A stretch of DNA of 26,405 nt. Source: a virus. Under the pieces are notes generated by a model that saw only the letters and a list, made by a program, of their open reading frames with translations, did no database searches and was not told the origin of the DNA. Positions 12,351 through 21,186 of this stretch are shown piece by piece. The number at the start of each line of letters is the position of its first letter. The first letter of the stretch is position 1. The stretch is from the IMG/VR virus record IMGVR_UViG_3300005577_000077, positions 1-26,405 of that record. The stretch is one strand, 5' to 3'. A program made the position numbers and the translations under genes.

Positions 12351-12454
12351 TAAGCATTTCACATTGGGGCATGTTCCGATTGCCTTGGCCTGCCTCAGTC
12401 GATTTGTCTCAGCCTTGGTGGATGTGGGATTTCAATCCATATCGTGAGAACTGA
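12347..12454 (+). CDS. Micro-ORF before portal, 35 aa
   Basis: ATG 12347 overlaps the previous stop and its own stop overlaps the portal ATG as TGATG. The peptide is rich in tryptophan (HWGMFRLPWP, then SQPWWMWDFNPY). No family recognised; it may be a small virion or portal-associated peptide, or only a device to couple translation. Confidence 0.5.
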   Translation: MISISHWGMFRLPWPASVDLSQPWWMWDFNPYREN

Positions 12455-14568
12455 TGCAAACGCTTCCCGCTGTTCAACCAAGTCAACAGCTCACCAAGAT
12501 CGACCAGGGGAAAGACGACGACTATTACGACGTAAACCGGCTTCGCAGGCAATTCACCGATTATGCCGCGGCCAAAGATGCAGAAGCCCGCGAGATGGTG
12601 GAGGCCCGCCATTACTACCACGGGGATCAATGGACTGAGCGGGAAATCCAGGCGCTTCGCAGGCGCAAACAGCCTGTCGTCACCTCGAATCGGATCGTCC
12701 GCAAAATTGATGCGGTGGTGGGATTGGTTGAACGTCTCAGACAGGACCCGAAGGCTTATGCGAGGACACCCAAGCATGACGAAGGCGCAGAGCTTGCCAC
12801 GGCTACTCTTAGGTTCGTCCTCGATAACAACGATTGGAAATCTAAGTCCTCCCGGATTGCGCGCGCAGGCGGCATTGATGGAATTGCTGGGATTGAATAT
12901 GATCTCGTCCCAGGCGATGATGGCGATCCAAGTCTTGAAATGCATATCGCTTACGGGGACGGCTTCTTTTATGATCCCCGTTCCTACGACGAAGGATTCA
13001 CCGACGCACGATATCTCGGCATAGCCAAATGGGTTGATGCCGAGCAGGCCAAGGAAATAGCCCCAGACAAGGCCGCTGAAATCGATGACCTCCTGGAGAG
13101 CGGCACCGATCTTATCACGGCGGCCGAAACCGACCGGGAAAAGAACTGGGTAAACACCAACGAGAAAAAACTCAGGCTTATAGACCACTGGTACATCAAG
13201 GGCGGCAAGTGGCGTTGGTGTTTGTACGTCGGCAATACCGTTCTGATGCAGGGAGTATCCCCGTTTGTTGACGAGAAGGGTAAGACATTCCCACGCTATC
13301 GGATGTATTCGGCCAGTGTCGATCATGACGGCGATCGTTATGGGTTCGTACGCAACCTGAAATCTCCCCAGGACGAGGTTAATCACCGACGTTCCAAGGC
13401 TCTGCATCTGCTCAACAGCCGCCGTGTCATATCGGACAAGGGCGCGGTTGACGATATCGAGGTTGCCCGCAGAGAATGGGCCAAGCCGGACGGCTGGGTT
13501 GAGAAAAATCCGGGGTTGGCGGTCGAGCCGGATCAGACGACTATTCAGGATTTCAAGGGCCAACTGGAGATGCTTCAGGAGGCCAAGAACGAAATCGAGA
13601 ATTTCGGGCCCAACCCCGCTCTCATTGGTCAGGGGCTAGAGGATTCCAGCGGCCGCGCAATTCAATTATTGCAACAAGCGGGCATAGCCGAGCTTGGGCC
13701 GTATCTGTCAGCTTACAAGAACTGGAAAATCCGGGTTTATCGCGATATCTGGAATATCATCCAACGCTATTGGACCGGCGAGCGCTGGATCAGGGTGACC
13801 GACGATCAGAACATCGCCCAATTTTTCCAGATCAACAAGATGGAAATCGATCAGTACGGCCATCCTGCCATCGTGAACGCCATTGGCTCGCTTGATGTCG
13901 ATATCATCATTGACGAGGGCCCGGACGCGGTAAACCTTCAGGGCGACGCCATGATGGTGCTGCAAAGTCTTGGGCCGCAGTTCCTTCAGCAGTTCCCCGA
14001 GATTGCCATCGAGCTGTCGCCGTTACCGTCCTCGGTCAAAAAGCCAATGCTCGACAAAATCCAGCAGAAGCAGAACGCTCCGCCGCCGCCCGATCCTAAA
14101 GTGCTGGCGTTGCAGGCCAAGGCGCAACTGGACCAGCAAACCGCACAACAGAATGCCCAGCAGAAGCAGGCTGAATTCGTAGCCGAACAACAGCGGCAGG
14201 CGCAAAAGGCCCAATTCGACCGGCAGCAGCAGCAAGAGCAGGCCGCATTCGATTTCCACCTCAAGCGTGAACAGGCCGCCGTCGATATGGAAATCGATCA
14301 GCGCAAGGCGGACCATCAGATCAACCTCGCCAATGTCAAGGCTCGCTCGGATATCGAGATGGCCAAGCAAAAAGGCGCGGTTGATGTGCAGCTCAAGGGC
14401 GAGAAGGCCGAGAAGAAGAAGCCTAAAGCCGACCCGATGGCGCAAACTGCGGCCAAGGCGCTAGAGCTGATAGCCGAGCATATGGAAGACATGAAGGAAA
14501 TCGCCAAGGCCCCGCGCAAACTCATTCGAGACAAAGCGGGTAGGCCGGAATCATCTATCATAGGATAA
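12454..14568 (+). CDS. P22-type portal protein, 704 aa
   Basis: The N-terminal half matches the P22 portal family (PF16510): RRQFTDYAAAKDAEARE, HGDQWTEREIQALRRRKQP, NRIVRKIDAVVG and later GDGFFYDPRSYDEGF and SPQDEVNHRRSKALHLLNSRR. Length is close to P22 gp1 (725 aa). From about residue 540 to 650 there is a long Gln/Lys-rich coiled coil, which in this family can form the internal barrel of the 12-mer. The protein forms the DNA channel at one vertex, docks terminase and later holds the gp4/gp10-type proteins. The start is fixed by the TGATG overlap. Confidence 0.95.
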   Translation: MQTLPAVQPSQQLTKIDQGKDDDYYDVNRLRRQFTDYAAAKDAEAREMVEARHYYHGDQWTEREIQALRRRKQPVVTSNRIVRKIDAVVGLVERLRQDPKAYARTPKHDEGAELATATLRFVLDNNDWKSKSSRIARAGGIDGIAGIEYDLVPGDDGDPSLEMHIAYGDGFFYDPRSYDEGFTDARYLGIAKWVDAEQAKEIAPDKAAEIDDLLESGTDLITAAETDREKNWVNTNEKKLRLIDHWYIKGGKWRWCLYVGNTVLMQGVSPFVDEKGKTFPRYRMYSASVDHDGDRYGFVRNLKSPQDEVNHRRSKALHLLNSRRVISDKGAVDDIEVARREWAKPDGWVEKNPGLAVEPDQTTIQDFKGQLEMLQEAKNEIENFGPNPALIGQGLEDSSGRAIQLLQQAGIAELGPYLSAYKNWKIRVYRDIWNIIQRYWTGERWIRVTDDQNIAQFFQINKMEIDQYGHPAIVNAIGSLDVDIIIDEGPDAVNLQGDAMMVLQSLGPQFLQQFPEIAIELSPLPSSVKKPMLDKIQQKQNAPPPPDPKVLALQAKAQLDQQTAQQNAQQKQAEFVAEQQRQAQKAQFDRQQQQEQAAFDFHLKREQAAVDMEIDQRKADHQINLANVKARSDIEMAKQKGAVDVQLKGEKAEKKKPKADPMAQTAAKALELIAEHMEDMKEIAKAPRKLIRDKAGRPESSIIG

Positions 14569-14575
14569 AATCATC

Positions 14576-15007
14576 ATGGGCATCGCGACCGCAACTCAGA
14601 ATAACATTCTGAAGCTGATCTTCAATGCAACGGCATGGGCGAACGTGGCCGACAACGCCGCAACTTCACCGTTGACCAATATCTCGGTTGCATTGCATAC
14701 CGCAGATCCCGGCATTGGCGGCAACCAGTCAACTTCGGAAGTGACCTATACGTCTTACGCCCGCGTCAGTGTGGCGCGCACCACGGGCGGTTGGACGGCC
14801 TCCAGCGCAGGCTCTACGAGCCCGGTTGCAGCGATCACATTTCCCGCCGGAACGGGCGGCACGGGAACGGCCAGTTTCTTCTCGGTCGGTCCGACCGGCG
14901 GCGGCGCGACGGCGATCTTCTGGTCTGGCACGGTCACGCCCAACATCGTCACCGGCAACGGCATCACGCCGCAGCTCACAACGGCGACAACAATTACACT
15001 GGTATAG
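14576..15007 (+). CDS. Tail-fibre/decoration-like beta protein, 143 aa
   Basis: The sequence NNILKLIFNATAWANVADNA, TNISVALHTADPG, SEVTYTSYARVSVART, then FPAGTGGTGTASFFSVG is typical of a small beta-sandwich protein often found among phage structural genes. It probably is a virion surface or fibre-base protein. An AGGATAAA site precedes the ATG. It opens a block of fibre-like genes between portal and scaffold. The exact place in the virion is unknown. Confidence 0.75.
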   Translation: MGIATATQNNILKLIFNATAWANVADNAATSPLTNISVALHTADPGIGGNQSTSEVTYTSYARVSVARTTGGWTASSAGSTSPVAAITFPAGTGGTGTASFFSVGPTGGGATAIFWSGTVTPNIVTGNGITPQLTTATTITLV

Positions 15008-15011
15008 CGTC

Positions 15012-15257
15012 ATGAATATCTGCCTGGTCAGCAAGGACGGCGAACAGCTAACCGAAATCGTGGTAGCGGAGTTCGACGGCGGCCTGCTTGCGGCGGACGT
15101 TGACCTTCCGACTCGAAAGAATATCGTCGGCAAATTCGAGGGCTGGAAAATCCGCGCCGATGGCAACGATGTTTCATTGAACTATGCGCTTCCCCGGGTG
15201 ATTGAGCCTTCGGAACTTTCCGCGATACGCTTTGGAAAAGGGGCACTTCAATTATGA
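15012..15257 (+). CDS. Hypothetical protein of the fibre block, 81 aa
   Basis: A small protein with alternating beta strands and charged loops (ICLVSKDGEQLTEIVVAEF, RKNIVGKFEGWKIR). No family recognised. It starts 5 bases after the previous gene and its stop overlaps the next start as ATGA. Confidence 0.6.
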   Translation: MNICLVSKDGEQLTEIVVAEFDGGLLAADVDLPTRKNIVGKFEGWKIRADGNDVSLNYALPRVIEPSELSAIRFGKGALQL

Positions 15258-15472
15258 TTGTCTCAGCAGTAGGTATCAGCGTTGGCGCGGTGGATCCTGC
15301 GAATAAAGATTTGGCCGACAGAATCGCGGAAGCCATGCGGCAGGCCGTGATTAAAGCGCAGGCCGAAGGCGTGACCGATCCTGACGTTATCCGCTCACGC
15401 ATGATGGAAGCGAAAGACAAATGCCTAGCGCCGTCGCCGGAATTATCGACCGCAACGGCGGCCTCCGCGTAG
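15254..15472 (+). CDS. Hypothetical protein of the fibre block, 72 aa
   Basis: Begins IVSAVGISVGAVDP and continues with a helix (DLADRIAEAMRQAVIKAQAEG) and a Thr/Ala-rich tail. No family recognised. It overlaps the next gene by 52 bases, which is more than any other junction here. Confidence 0.6.
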   Translation: MIVSAVGISVGAVDPANKDLADRIAEAMRQAVIKAQAEGVTDPDVIRSRMMEAKDKCLAPSPELSTATAASA

Positions 15473-15624
15473 TCATAACCGAACGCTGGCGGATGCAACA
15501 GCATCTCGGGCATGGCGAACGGCTGTTCATCGTCCCTGATCTTGAACTGCAAGAGCCGGTGCCGTGGGGCCAGGTCCCCGACGTGATTGAAGCCGTCAAA
15601 CAACACATCGCGTCGCTTCAATGA
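15421..15624 (+). CDS. Hypothetical protein of the fibre block, 67 aa
   Basis: A small protein (AGIIDRNGGLRVVITERW, then LFIVPDLELQEPVPWG). No family recognised. Its stop overlaps the next gene start as ATGA. No clear ribosome site; it is probably read by coupling. Confidence 0.6.
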   Translation: MPSAVAGIIDRNGGLRVVITERWRMQQHLGHGERLFIVPDLELQEPVPWGQVPDVIEAVKQHIASLQ

Positions 15625-18131
15625 CGCAAATTTTCCTGACAACCGCGTCAACTTCGCCTTGGACTGTTCCGGGGGATTTCACGGCGGCCGGGCATACGGT
15701 CGAACTCATTGGCGCGGGTGCCGACGGCTTAACAGGAACAACAGGCGCAAATCCAAAAGGAGCTTCTGGAAGTTCTGGCGGCAATTACCGCAAGCTCACT
15801 TATAGCAGTGGCACTGTCGGGTCATCCATCCCGTTCGTTGTCGATACGGGCAACAACGGTCTGGCTACAAAATGGCAGAGCAACGGCGTTGATGGATTAG
15901 GCAATAACCAAGCCGGAAGCGGCGGAAGCGGCGCGAGTCAGGGGACGAACGGCGACAATGGCACTCCCGCAATTACATACGCGGGAACCCTCTCGTTCCT
16001 TGGCGGTCCCGGCGGTGCAAATGCCACGAGCAATAGAGGGGGCGGCGGAGGAGGAGGCGCCGCCGGGCCAAACGGTGCAGGCGGCGCAGGGGGTGTTCCC
16101 GCCAGCACTGGAGGGGCGGGCGGCGGCGGTGCTGATGGCGGTTCTGCCGGTGGCGCGGGTTCTGCCGGTGCATTCGGTGCAGGCGGTAATGGTCCGGGCG
16201 GTACAGGAGGTGGCGCTACATCAGGCGCGGCCGGGACGGCGGGCACAGGCGGCGGCGGTGCTGGCGCCAGCGCGGTAGCCTCTGGTTCGTCCGGTACGGC
16301 GGGTGCAGGCTCGGCGCATACATCAGGCGGCGGGTTTGACGCTACTCACGGCCCCGGCGCTGGCGGCGGTGGTGGCGGACAGGTAACGGGCAGCGGCACT
16401 GGCGAAAGCAGCACGGGCGGCAACGGCGCGGCCTTTGGCGGCGGTGGCGGTGGTACTGGCGGTCTACGCGGGTCGGGCACGCAAACGCCGGGCCTCGGGG
16501 CGGACGGTCTTATCGTTATCACCTATACGCCGAGTGCGGGGGGTAGCGTTGGTGCGGCGTCGGGCACTGGAACGGCAACGGCAGTCGGTGCCTCTACGGC
16601 GGCTTCTCCAGCTTCCGCATCAGGAACCGGCTCGGCATCAGGTGTTGGCAAAAGCACCGCAGTAAGTATTGGCTCCGCGTCTGGCACGGGTACGGCGACC
16701 GGCGTTGGCAACGCGCTCATACCCGCGACAGGTTCGGCATCGGGCACGGGGACGGCGCTTGCAGTCGGCAGTTCGACCGCTGCCTCTGTTGGCTCAGCCA
16801 GCGGGACCGGGACGGCTACCGGAATCGGAGCAAGTACCGCTGCTGCTGTTGGCGCAGCAGCCGGGACAGGATCAGCGACAGGAATTGGCGCCAGCACCGC
16901 AATGGCAGTCGGTACGGCCGCGGGAACGGGAACAGCCGCGGGCGTAGCTTCATCTCCTGGTAGCGTCGGTTCTGCCTCGGGTGTGGGAACAGCAACCGGT
17001 GTCGGAAATGCTCTTGCACTGGCCGTGGGTTCGTCCGCTGGGACCGGGACAGCATCGGGTATCGGAGCCTCAACTGCCGCAAGCGTCGGCTCTGCATCGG
17101 GCACCGGCACTGCAACTGGAATTGGTGCATCCACCGCAAGTTCGGTCGGAACAGCAAATGGCACGGGTATCGCATCCGGTATCGGTGCCGCGACGGCTGC
17201 ATCCGTTGGATCGGCGGGCGGCACGGGAACGGCGACAGGAATAGGGGCGTCAACCGCCGCTTCGGTTGGTTCGGCCTCGGGCGTTGGCACCGCGACGGGC
17301 ATAGCATCTGCCGTTGGAAGTATAGGCGCGGCTTCCGGCGTCGGGACAGCCACAGGGGTAGGGGCTTCGACCGGAGCCAGCATCGGCGTAGCATCGGGCC
17401 TCGGTTCGGCCTCGGGCATTGGGACCAGCACGGCGGTTGCGACCGGGTCTGCATCTGGCGTCGGGACCGCCTCGGGTATTGGTGCTGCAACTTCGGCCTC
17501 CTTGGGGGTCTCAAGTGGAACGGGGATCGCGTCTGGCACGGGAGCGGCGACTTCAACCGCAATCGGCGTTTCAAGCGGCGTCGGTACTACGAGCGCGACC
17601 GGAGCAAGCACCGCTGCAAGTATCGGTGTGGCGAGCGGCATTGGAACGGCTACTGCAACATCTGCCGGGTCTTCTATCGGTGTCGCGGTCGGAACTGGCA
17701 CGGCAACTGGTTTCAGCGCCTCCATTGTCGCAGCCGTTGGTCTAGCGGCGGGCGTTGGAAGCGCTTCTGGAATTGGATCAACGGGCGCTGATGCAATCGG
17801 CGCCAGTGGCCGGGCTACCAAGCCGCATAGCGGACATTCCTCAGCTTGGAAGCCCCTCAAGGCCCGCAAGAAGAAGCGCGAAGAGGAACTGGAGGAATTA
17901 GCCGAACAGCTCCGCGCGCTCGCGGCGGAAATTCCAAAGATCAATGCGCCGGCGGTTCAACCAATAGTTCAATTCGAACCCCTGATATCGGAATTTGTAG
18001 ATCGGGAACGGACCTACCAAAGCGTCAAGAATATCATTTCGCGGGCCAAGGCCGACGCGGATTATCAGCTTCTATTACAGCGCCAGCGGGACGAGGACGA
18101 CGAGGACGCGGCCTTTCTGCTGTTGCAATGA
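15621..18131 (+). CDS. Glycine-rich repeat protein, fibre-like, 836 aa
   Basis: Residues about 1-310 form a glycine-rich domain (long GGGGGGG and AGGAG runs) ending in a LIVITYTP strand, a layout known from phage fibre tips. Residues 311 to about 727 hold some 21 copies of a 20-residue Gly/Ala/Ser/Thr repeat, such as SASGTGTATGIGASTAASVG. The last ~100 residues are charged and helical (RKKKREEELEELAEQLRALA), with an acidic end. Start is coupled by ATGA to the previous gene. I infer a surface fibre that may bind the host or a polymer; no receptor motif is seen. The opposite strand has a long open frame from the repeat, which I treat as a shadow. Confidence 0.75.
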   Translation: MTQIFLTTASTSPWTVPGDFTAAGHTVELIGAGADGLTGTTGANPKGASGSSGGNYRKLTYSSGTVGSSIPFVVDTGNNGLATKWQSNGVDGLGNNQAGSGGSGASQGTNGDNGTPAITYAGTLSFLGGPGGANATSNRGGGGGGGAAGPNGAGGAGGVPASTGGAGGGGADGGSAGGAGSAGAFGAGGNGPGGTGGGATSGAAGTAGTGGGGAGASAVASGSSGTAGAGSAHTSGGGFDATHGPGAGGGGGGQVTGSGTGESSTGGNGAAFGGGGGGTGGLRGSGTQTPGLGADGLIVITYTPSAGGSVGAASGTGTATAVGASTAASPASASGTGSASGVGKSTAVSIGSASGTGTATGVGNALIPATGSASGTGTALAVGSSTAASVGSASGTGTATGIGASTAAAVGAAAGTGSATGIGASTAMAVGTAAGTGTAAGVASSPGSVGSASGVGTATGVGNALALAVGSSAGTGTASGIGASTAASVGSASGTGTATGIGASTASSVGTANGTGIASGIGAATAASVGSAGGTGTATGIGASTAASVGSASGVGTATGIASAVGSIGAASGVGTATGVGASTGASIGVASGLGSASGIGTSTAVATGSASGVGTASGIGAATSASLGVSSGTGIASGTGAATSTAIGVSSGVGTTSATGASTAASIGVASGIGTATATSAGSSIGVAVGTGTATGFSASIVAAVGLAAGVGSASGIGSTGADAIGASGRATKPHSGHSSAWKPLKARKKKREEELEELAEQLRALAAEIPKINAPAVQPIVQFEPLISEFVDRERTYQSVKNIISRAKADADYQLLLQRQRDEDDEDAAFLLLQ
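16551..17801 (+). repeat. About 21 tandem copies of a degenerate 60-bp coding repeat
   Basis: The protein repeat averages 20 residues (a few of 18-21) and is built as SASGTGTATGIGASTAASVG with shifts among T, S, A, V and I. At the DNA level the copies are not identical, so they are old or diversified. It encodes the middle of the 836-residue protein. Confidence 0.85.
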
Positions 18132-18213
18132 ATCGTCCGCAGTTAACGACATAACTGCAACGGCGGCCAGCCGACAATGGCAAACGTGATCGCACGAAAC
18201 GCGAGAGGACCAC

Positions 18214-19077
18214 ATGACTGTTGAGAATGAGGAACTAGACGAGGCAACGCTGTTCGAACAAGCCACTTCTGACGAGACGGAAACGGAAGTCGTTACGGAA
18301 GAACCGCTTCAAGTTGAACAGCCACGCGATGCGGATGGCAAGTTTGCGAAAGCAGACGAACCGGCGGAAGCAGTTGCGGAAACTGAGGCTGAAAAGCCCG
18401 CAGTGGACGACAACGCGCCGCAAGTGCCGTCATGGCGTGTCAGGGAGATCAACGAGGAAAAGCGTGCGCTTGCTGAAAAGCTGACAGCCTACGAGACTGA
18501 AAAGTCCCAATGGCAAAGCCAACAGCAGGAATTGCAGCGACGCCTTGCGGCTCTCGAAAAGCCGGCTGCGGAGGTAAAGGCTGAAAAGCCCGATCCTCTA
18601 TTGGACCCCGAAGGTTATGAGAAGTACCTCGAAAACAGGTTCGAGGAAAGGCTTCTCAATGATCGCCGGGAATTTTCCCTCGCCAATGCTCACAAGACAT
18701 ATAAAACAGAGTTTGAAGAGGCTTACGCGGCTGCACAGAAGAACATCGATCCTGCTCTCAAGGCTCGAATGCAGCAGTCGCGCGACCCCGGCGAAACCCT
18801 GATGCAATGGCATCGTGAGCAGAAAACCATGCGCGAGGTCGGCAACGATCCGAACGCGTGGCTGGAAAAGAAACTTGAAGAACGCCTGAAAGACCCGGCC
18901 TTTCTTGCAAAGGCGCTCGAACAGGCGCGCGGTATCGCTCAACCTCAACAGCAAAACGGTCGCCCTCGGGTTGACCTTCCCCCATCCCTGAATGGCGCAA
19001 GCCGTTCCAACGCGGTGCTGCGGTCATCCAACGATGACCTGTCGGACGCCGAACTTTTCAATCAAACCACCGGCTGA
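18214..19077 (+). CDS. Capsid scaffolding protein, 287 aa
   Basis: Acidic, helical and with no enzyme motif: a Glu/Thr-rich N-terminus, a coiled coil (about 76-115, NEEKRALAEKLTAYETEKSQ) and a basic, Gln-rich C-terminus. This composition and its place directly before the major capsid gene fit a P22-like scaffold, which directs capsid assembly and then leaves. A GAGAGGACC site precedes the ATG. A strong terminator follows within 30 bases. Confidence 0.82.
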   Translation: MTVENEELDEATLFEQATSDETETEVVTEEPLQVEQPRDADGKFAKADEPAEAVAETEAEKPAVDDNAPQVPSWRVREINEEKRALAEKLTAYETEKSQWQSQQQELQRRLAALEKPAAEVKAEKPDPLLDPEGYEKYLENRFEERLLNDRREFSLANAHKTYKTEFEEAYAAAQKNIDPALKARMQQSRDPGETLMQWHREQKTMREVGNDPNAWLEKKLEERLKDPAFLAKALEQARGIAQPQQQNGRPRVDLPPSLNGASRSNAVLRSSNDDLSDAELFNQTTG

Positions 19078-19100
19078 TCCTTTTCGCATCCGATAAAAAC

Positions 19101-19126
19101 AACCCGCCTTAAGGGCGGGTTTTTTA
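19101..19126 (+). terminator. Intrinsic terminator between scaffold and capsid genes
   Basis: AACCCGCC and GGCGGGTT form an 8-bp GC-rich stem around a 5-base loop (TTAAG), followed by six Ts (120-125 in the last three digits). It lies 24 bases after the scaffold stop and 43 before the capsid start. Confidence 0.85.
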
Positions 19127-19168
19127 TTGGGCGGAAGTGACGGCCATTACTCTTAAGGAGCGTGGCCA

Positions 19169-20365
19169 ATGGCCCTCACTTCCAATCATGTCAATAACGA
19201 ACTCATCAAATTCCGCAGGACTGCGGCAGTTGATTTCCTGCGAAAATCAAGGTTCGACCCGTTCATGGGGCCGGATTCCACTTCTGTTATCGTTCGCCTG
19301 AACGACCTTGCCGCAGACGGCAAGGAAATCAACATTCCCCTCGTTACCCAGTTGGTCGGTTCTGGCGTCGGCGCCGGGTTGTTGCGAGGCAATGAAGAAC
19401 AGCTAGATTCCTACGGCTTCCCCGTATGGGCCGACTGGGCACGCAACGCGGTTGCCAACAATCGTGCCGTGAACAAGGAATCGTCGTTTTCGGTTCGCTC
19501 TACCGCCCGCTCACTTCTGTCAGGATGGTCGCGACGTATCGTTCGCGACGATATCATCGACAGCCTGCTATCGATCCCGACTGCCACGGTGCAGGTCGGG
19601 CGCTTGCAGGGCACCAATGGCGGCAACCGTGTCAATGGCGTGAGATGGTCGGCGGCCACCACGGCACAGAAAAACGCCTGGGTGACGGCCAATCAGGACC
19701 GCGTGGTGTTCGGTTCGGCGATCTCGAACTATTCCACCACCTTCGCAACTGCTGCCGCCAACGTCGATTCCACTAACGACAAGATGACGGCGGCGGTGGG
19801 CTCGTTGATGAAAAACGTAGCGCAACAGACTGGTGTTTCCGCTTCCAATCCCGGCGTCTACAACGGCCTGCCCAAGATCACGCCGTTCCAGACCAAGAAA
19901 ACCGATCAGGAATGGTATGTGTGTTTCCTCGGCTCCCGGGCCATGCGCGATCTCAAGGCCGATCCCGTCATGTTCCAGGCCAACCGTGACGCACGCGAGC
20001 GTGAAGGTTCCGATCCGACCAAGAACAACCCGATCTTCACGGGGGGCGGCCTGATCTTCGATGGTGTGATCTATCTGGAAATCCCCGAAATCACCCAGCG
20101 GCTATTGCTGACTGGCATCGGTGCTTCCAGCATCGCTGTTGAACCGTGCTTCCTCTGCGGCCAAGGCGCGCTTGCTTACGCCATGGGGCAGATGCCCCGT
20201 CCAACCACGCTTGAGGACGGGGATTACGACTTCATCACCGGCATGGGCATCGAAGCCCAGTACGGCGTTGGCAAGGTCGCCAAGGCGTCCCTATTCGATT
20301 CCGGCGGTACGCTGGTCGATTGGGGAATGGTGACAGGCTTCGTTTCCGGCGTCGCGAACGCTTAA
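19169..20365 (+). CDS. Major capsid protein, 398 aa
   Basis: The protein reads as an HK97-fold coat: NNELIKFRRTAAVDFLRKS start, then an INIPLVTQLVGSG strand, a GNEEQLDSYGFPVWADWARNAV motif, SFSVRSTARSLLSGWSRRIVRD helix, and DLKADPVMFQANRDARERE near residue 270. The sequence pattern resembles the DUF4043/N4 gp56-type coat family rather than P22 gp5; this call is from memory. It has an AAGGAG ribosome site and follows the scaffold gene, as expected. High expression is likely given the good site. Confidence 0.88.
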   Translation: MALTSNHVNNELIKFRRTAAVDFLRKSRFDPFMGPDSTSVIVRLNDLAADGKEINIPLVTQLVGSGVGAGLLRGNEEQLDSYGFPVWADWARNAVANNRAVNKESSFSVRSTARSLLSGWSRRIVRDDIIDSLLSIPTATVQVGRLQGTNGGNRVNGVRWSAATTAQKNAWVTANQDRVVFGSAISNYSTTFATAAANVDSTNDKMTAAVGSLMKNVAQQTGVSASNPGVYNGLPKITPFQTKKTDQEWYVCFLGSRAMRDLKADPVMFQANRDAREREGSDPTKNNPIFTGGGLIFDGVIYLEIPEITQRLLLTGIGASSIAVEPCFLCGQGALAYAMGQMPRPTTLEDGDYDFITGMGIEAQYGVGKVAKASLFDSGGTLVDWGMVTGFVSGVANA

Positions 20366-20389
20366 CCCCAGACTTAAAGGAAAACACAT

Positions 20390-20803
20390 ATGACTTATCG
20401 TAGAGACTGGGCACAGCCGCAGGTCGGTCCCATGGGCTTTGTCGGCAGCCAGAAGGTTATCGGCCGGGTCGTCAACGTTTCGGTCGCCGACAACGTGACG
20501 GGCAATACCATCGGCGCCTTCAAGGTGCCGGCGGGCTTCACTGCTACCGGCGTCATCATGACCGTTACCGACATGGATAGCGGTGCGGCCGGATTGATTG
20601 CCATTGGCGATGCGGCGTCAAGCACTCGCTATATTGCGTCAACGAGCATTCAGGCCGCCAGCACGGTTACCACGCTGGCAGCTACCGGACTTCTGTTCCT
20701 CAATACGGTGGATACGGAAATCCTCATCACGATTGCCACACAGTCGGGAACGGCTGTTGCGGGCACCGTGACCCTGTATCTCATCGGCTTCATGGCCCAG
20801 TAA
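20390..20803 (+). CDS. Capsid-associated (decoration-like) protein, 137 aa
   Basis: Almost all beta, with repeated hydrophobic strands (VIGRVVNVSVADNV, GVIMTVTDMDSG, EILITIATQSG, VTLYLIGFMAQ). No family recognised. Its place after the coat gene and its beta-barrel look suggest a head decoration protein. An AAAGGAAAAC site precedes the ATG. Confidence 0.7.
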   Translation: MTYRRDWAQPQVGPMGFVGSQKVIGRVVNVSVADNVTGNTIGAFKVPAGFTATGVIMTVTDMDSGAAGLIAIGDAASSTRYIASTSIQAASTVTTLAATGLLFLNTVDTEILITIATQSGTAVAGTVTLYLIGFMAQ

Positions 20804-20813
20804 GGAGACTGAC

Positions 20814-21182
20814 ATGCGAAAAGCAACTGCAACCTACGTCGCCCCTCCCGGCGATAGCAAGGTAGTCGAGATGGGCGGCATTACCTTCTTCGATGGTAAG
20901 TCCGTCGAACTCAACTCCTATGACCATGCTGGCCTGATATCGAAGCTGGAAGGAAACCAGCATTTCGATATCACGGTCGGTGAGGACGACAAGGAGGCCA
21001 AGTCGCCGGCGGCAAAGCGACGCGGCCGGCCATCAAATGCGGATATTGCGGCCGCGAAAGCCTTGGCAGAACAGACCGACAAGGACGCAAAGCAAGCGGC
21101 TGAAAAAGCGGAAGCTGCCAAGGCCGATCTGGAAGCCACGGAAAAGGCAACCGGCGAACCGCTCTCAGCGGAAGTTGCCTAA
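20814..21182 (+). CDS. Hypothetical structural-region protein, 122 aa
   Basis: N-terminal half compact (ATYVAPPGDSKVVEMGGITF), then a basic AT-hook-like KRRGRPSN and a long Ala/Lys/Glu helix. It may contact DNA or be cleaved in the head. A GGAGAC site precedes the ATG. No family recognised. Confidence 0.65.
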   Translation: MRKATATYVAPPGDSKVVEMGGITFFDGKSVELNSYDHAGLISKLEGNQHFDITVGEDDKEAKSPAAKRRGRPSNADIAAAKALAEQTDKDAKQAAEKAEAAKADLEATEKATGEPLSAEVA

Positions 21183-21186
21183 CTTG

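Noticed and set aside
12409-13563. Minus-strand open frame of 384 codons inside the portal gene
   Set aside because: No ribosome site or family features, and it lies fully antisense to a clear P22-type portal.
16816-17574. Minus-strand Arg/Gln/Pro-rich frame of 252 codons
   Set aside because: Another frame of the same repeat; composition is typical of a shadow.
16523-17944. Long minus-strand open frame of 473 codons, Pro/Val/Ala-rich
   Set aside because: It is the complement of the Gly/Ala repeat; the lack of stops follows from the G+C-rich repeat, and it lies antisense to a coupled late operon.
18128-18213. Tiny ORFs of 8 and 15 codons in the gap before scaffold
   Set aside because: No family look; the gap is 82 bases and seems to be just spacer plus the scaffold ribosome site.
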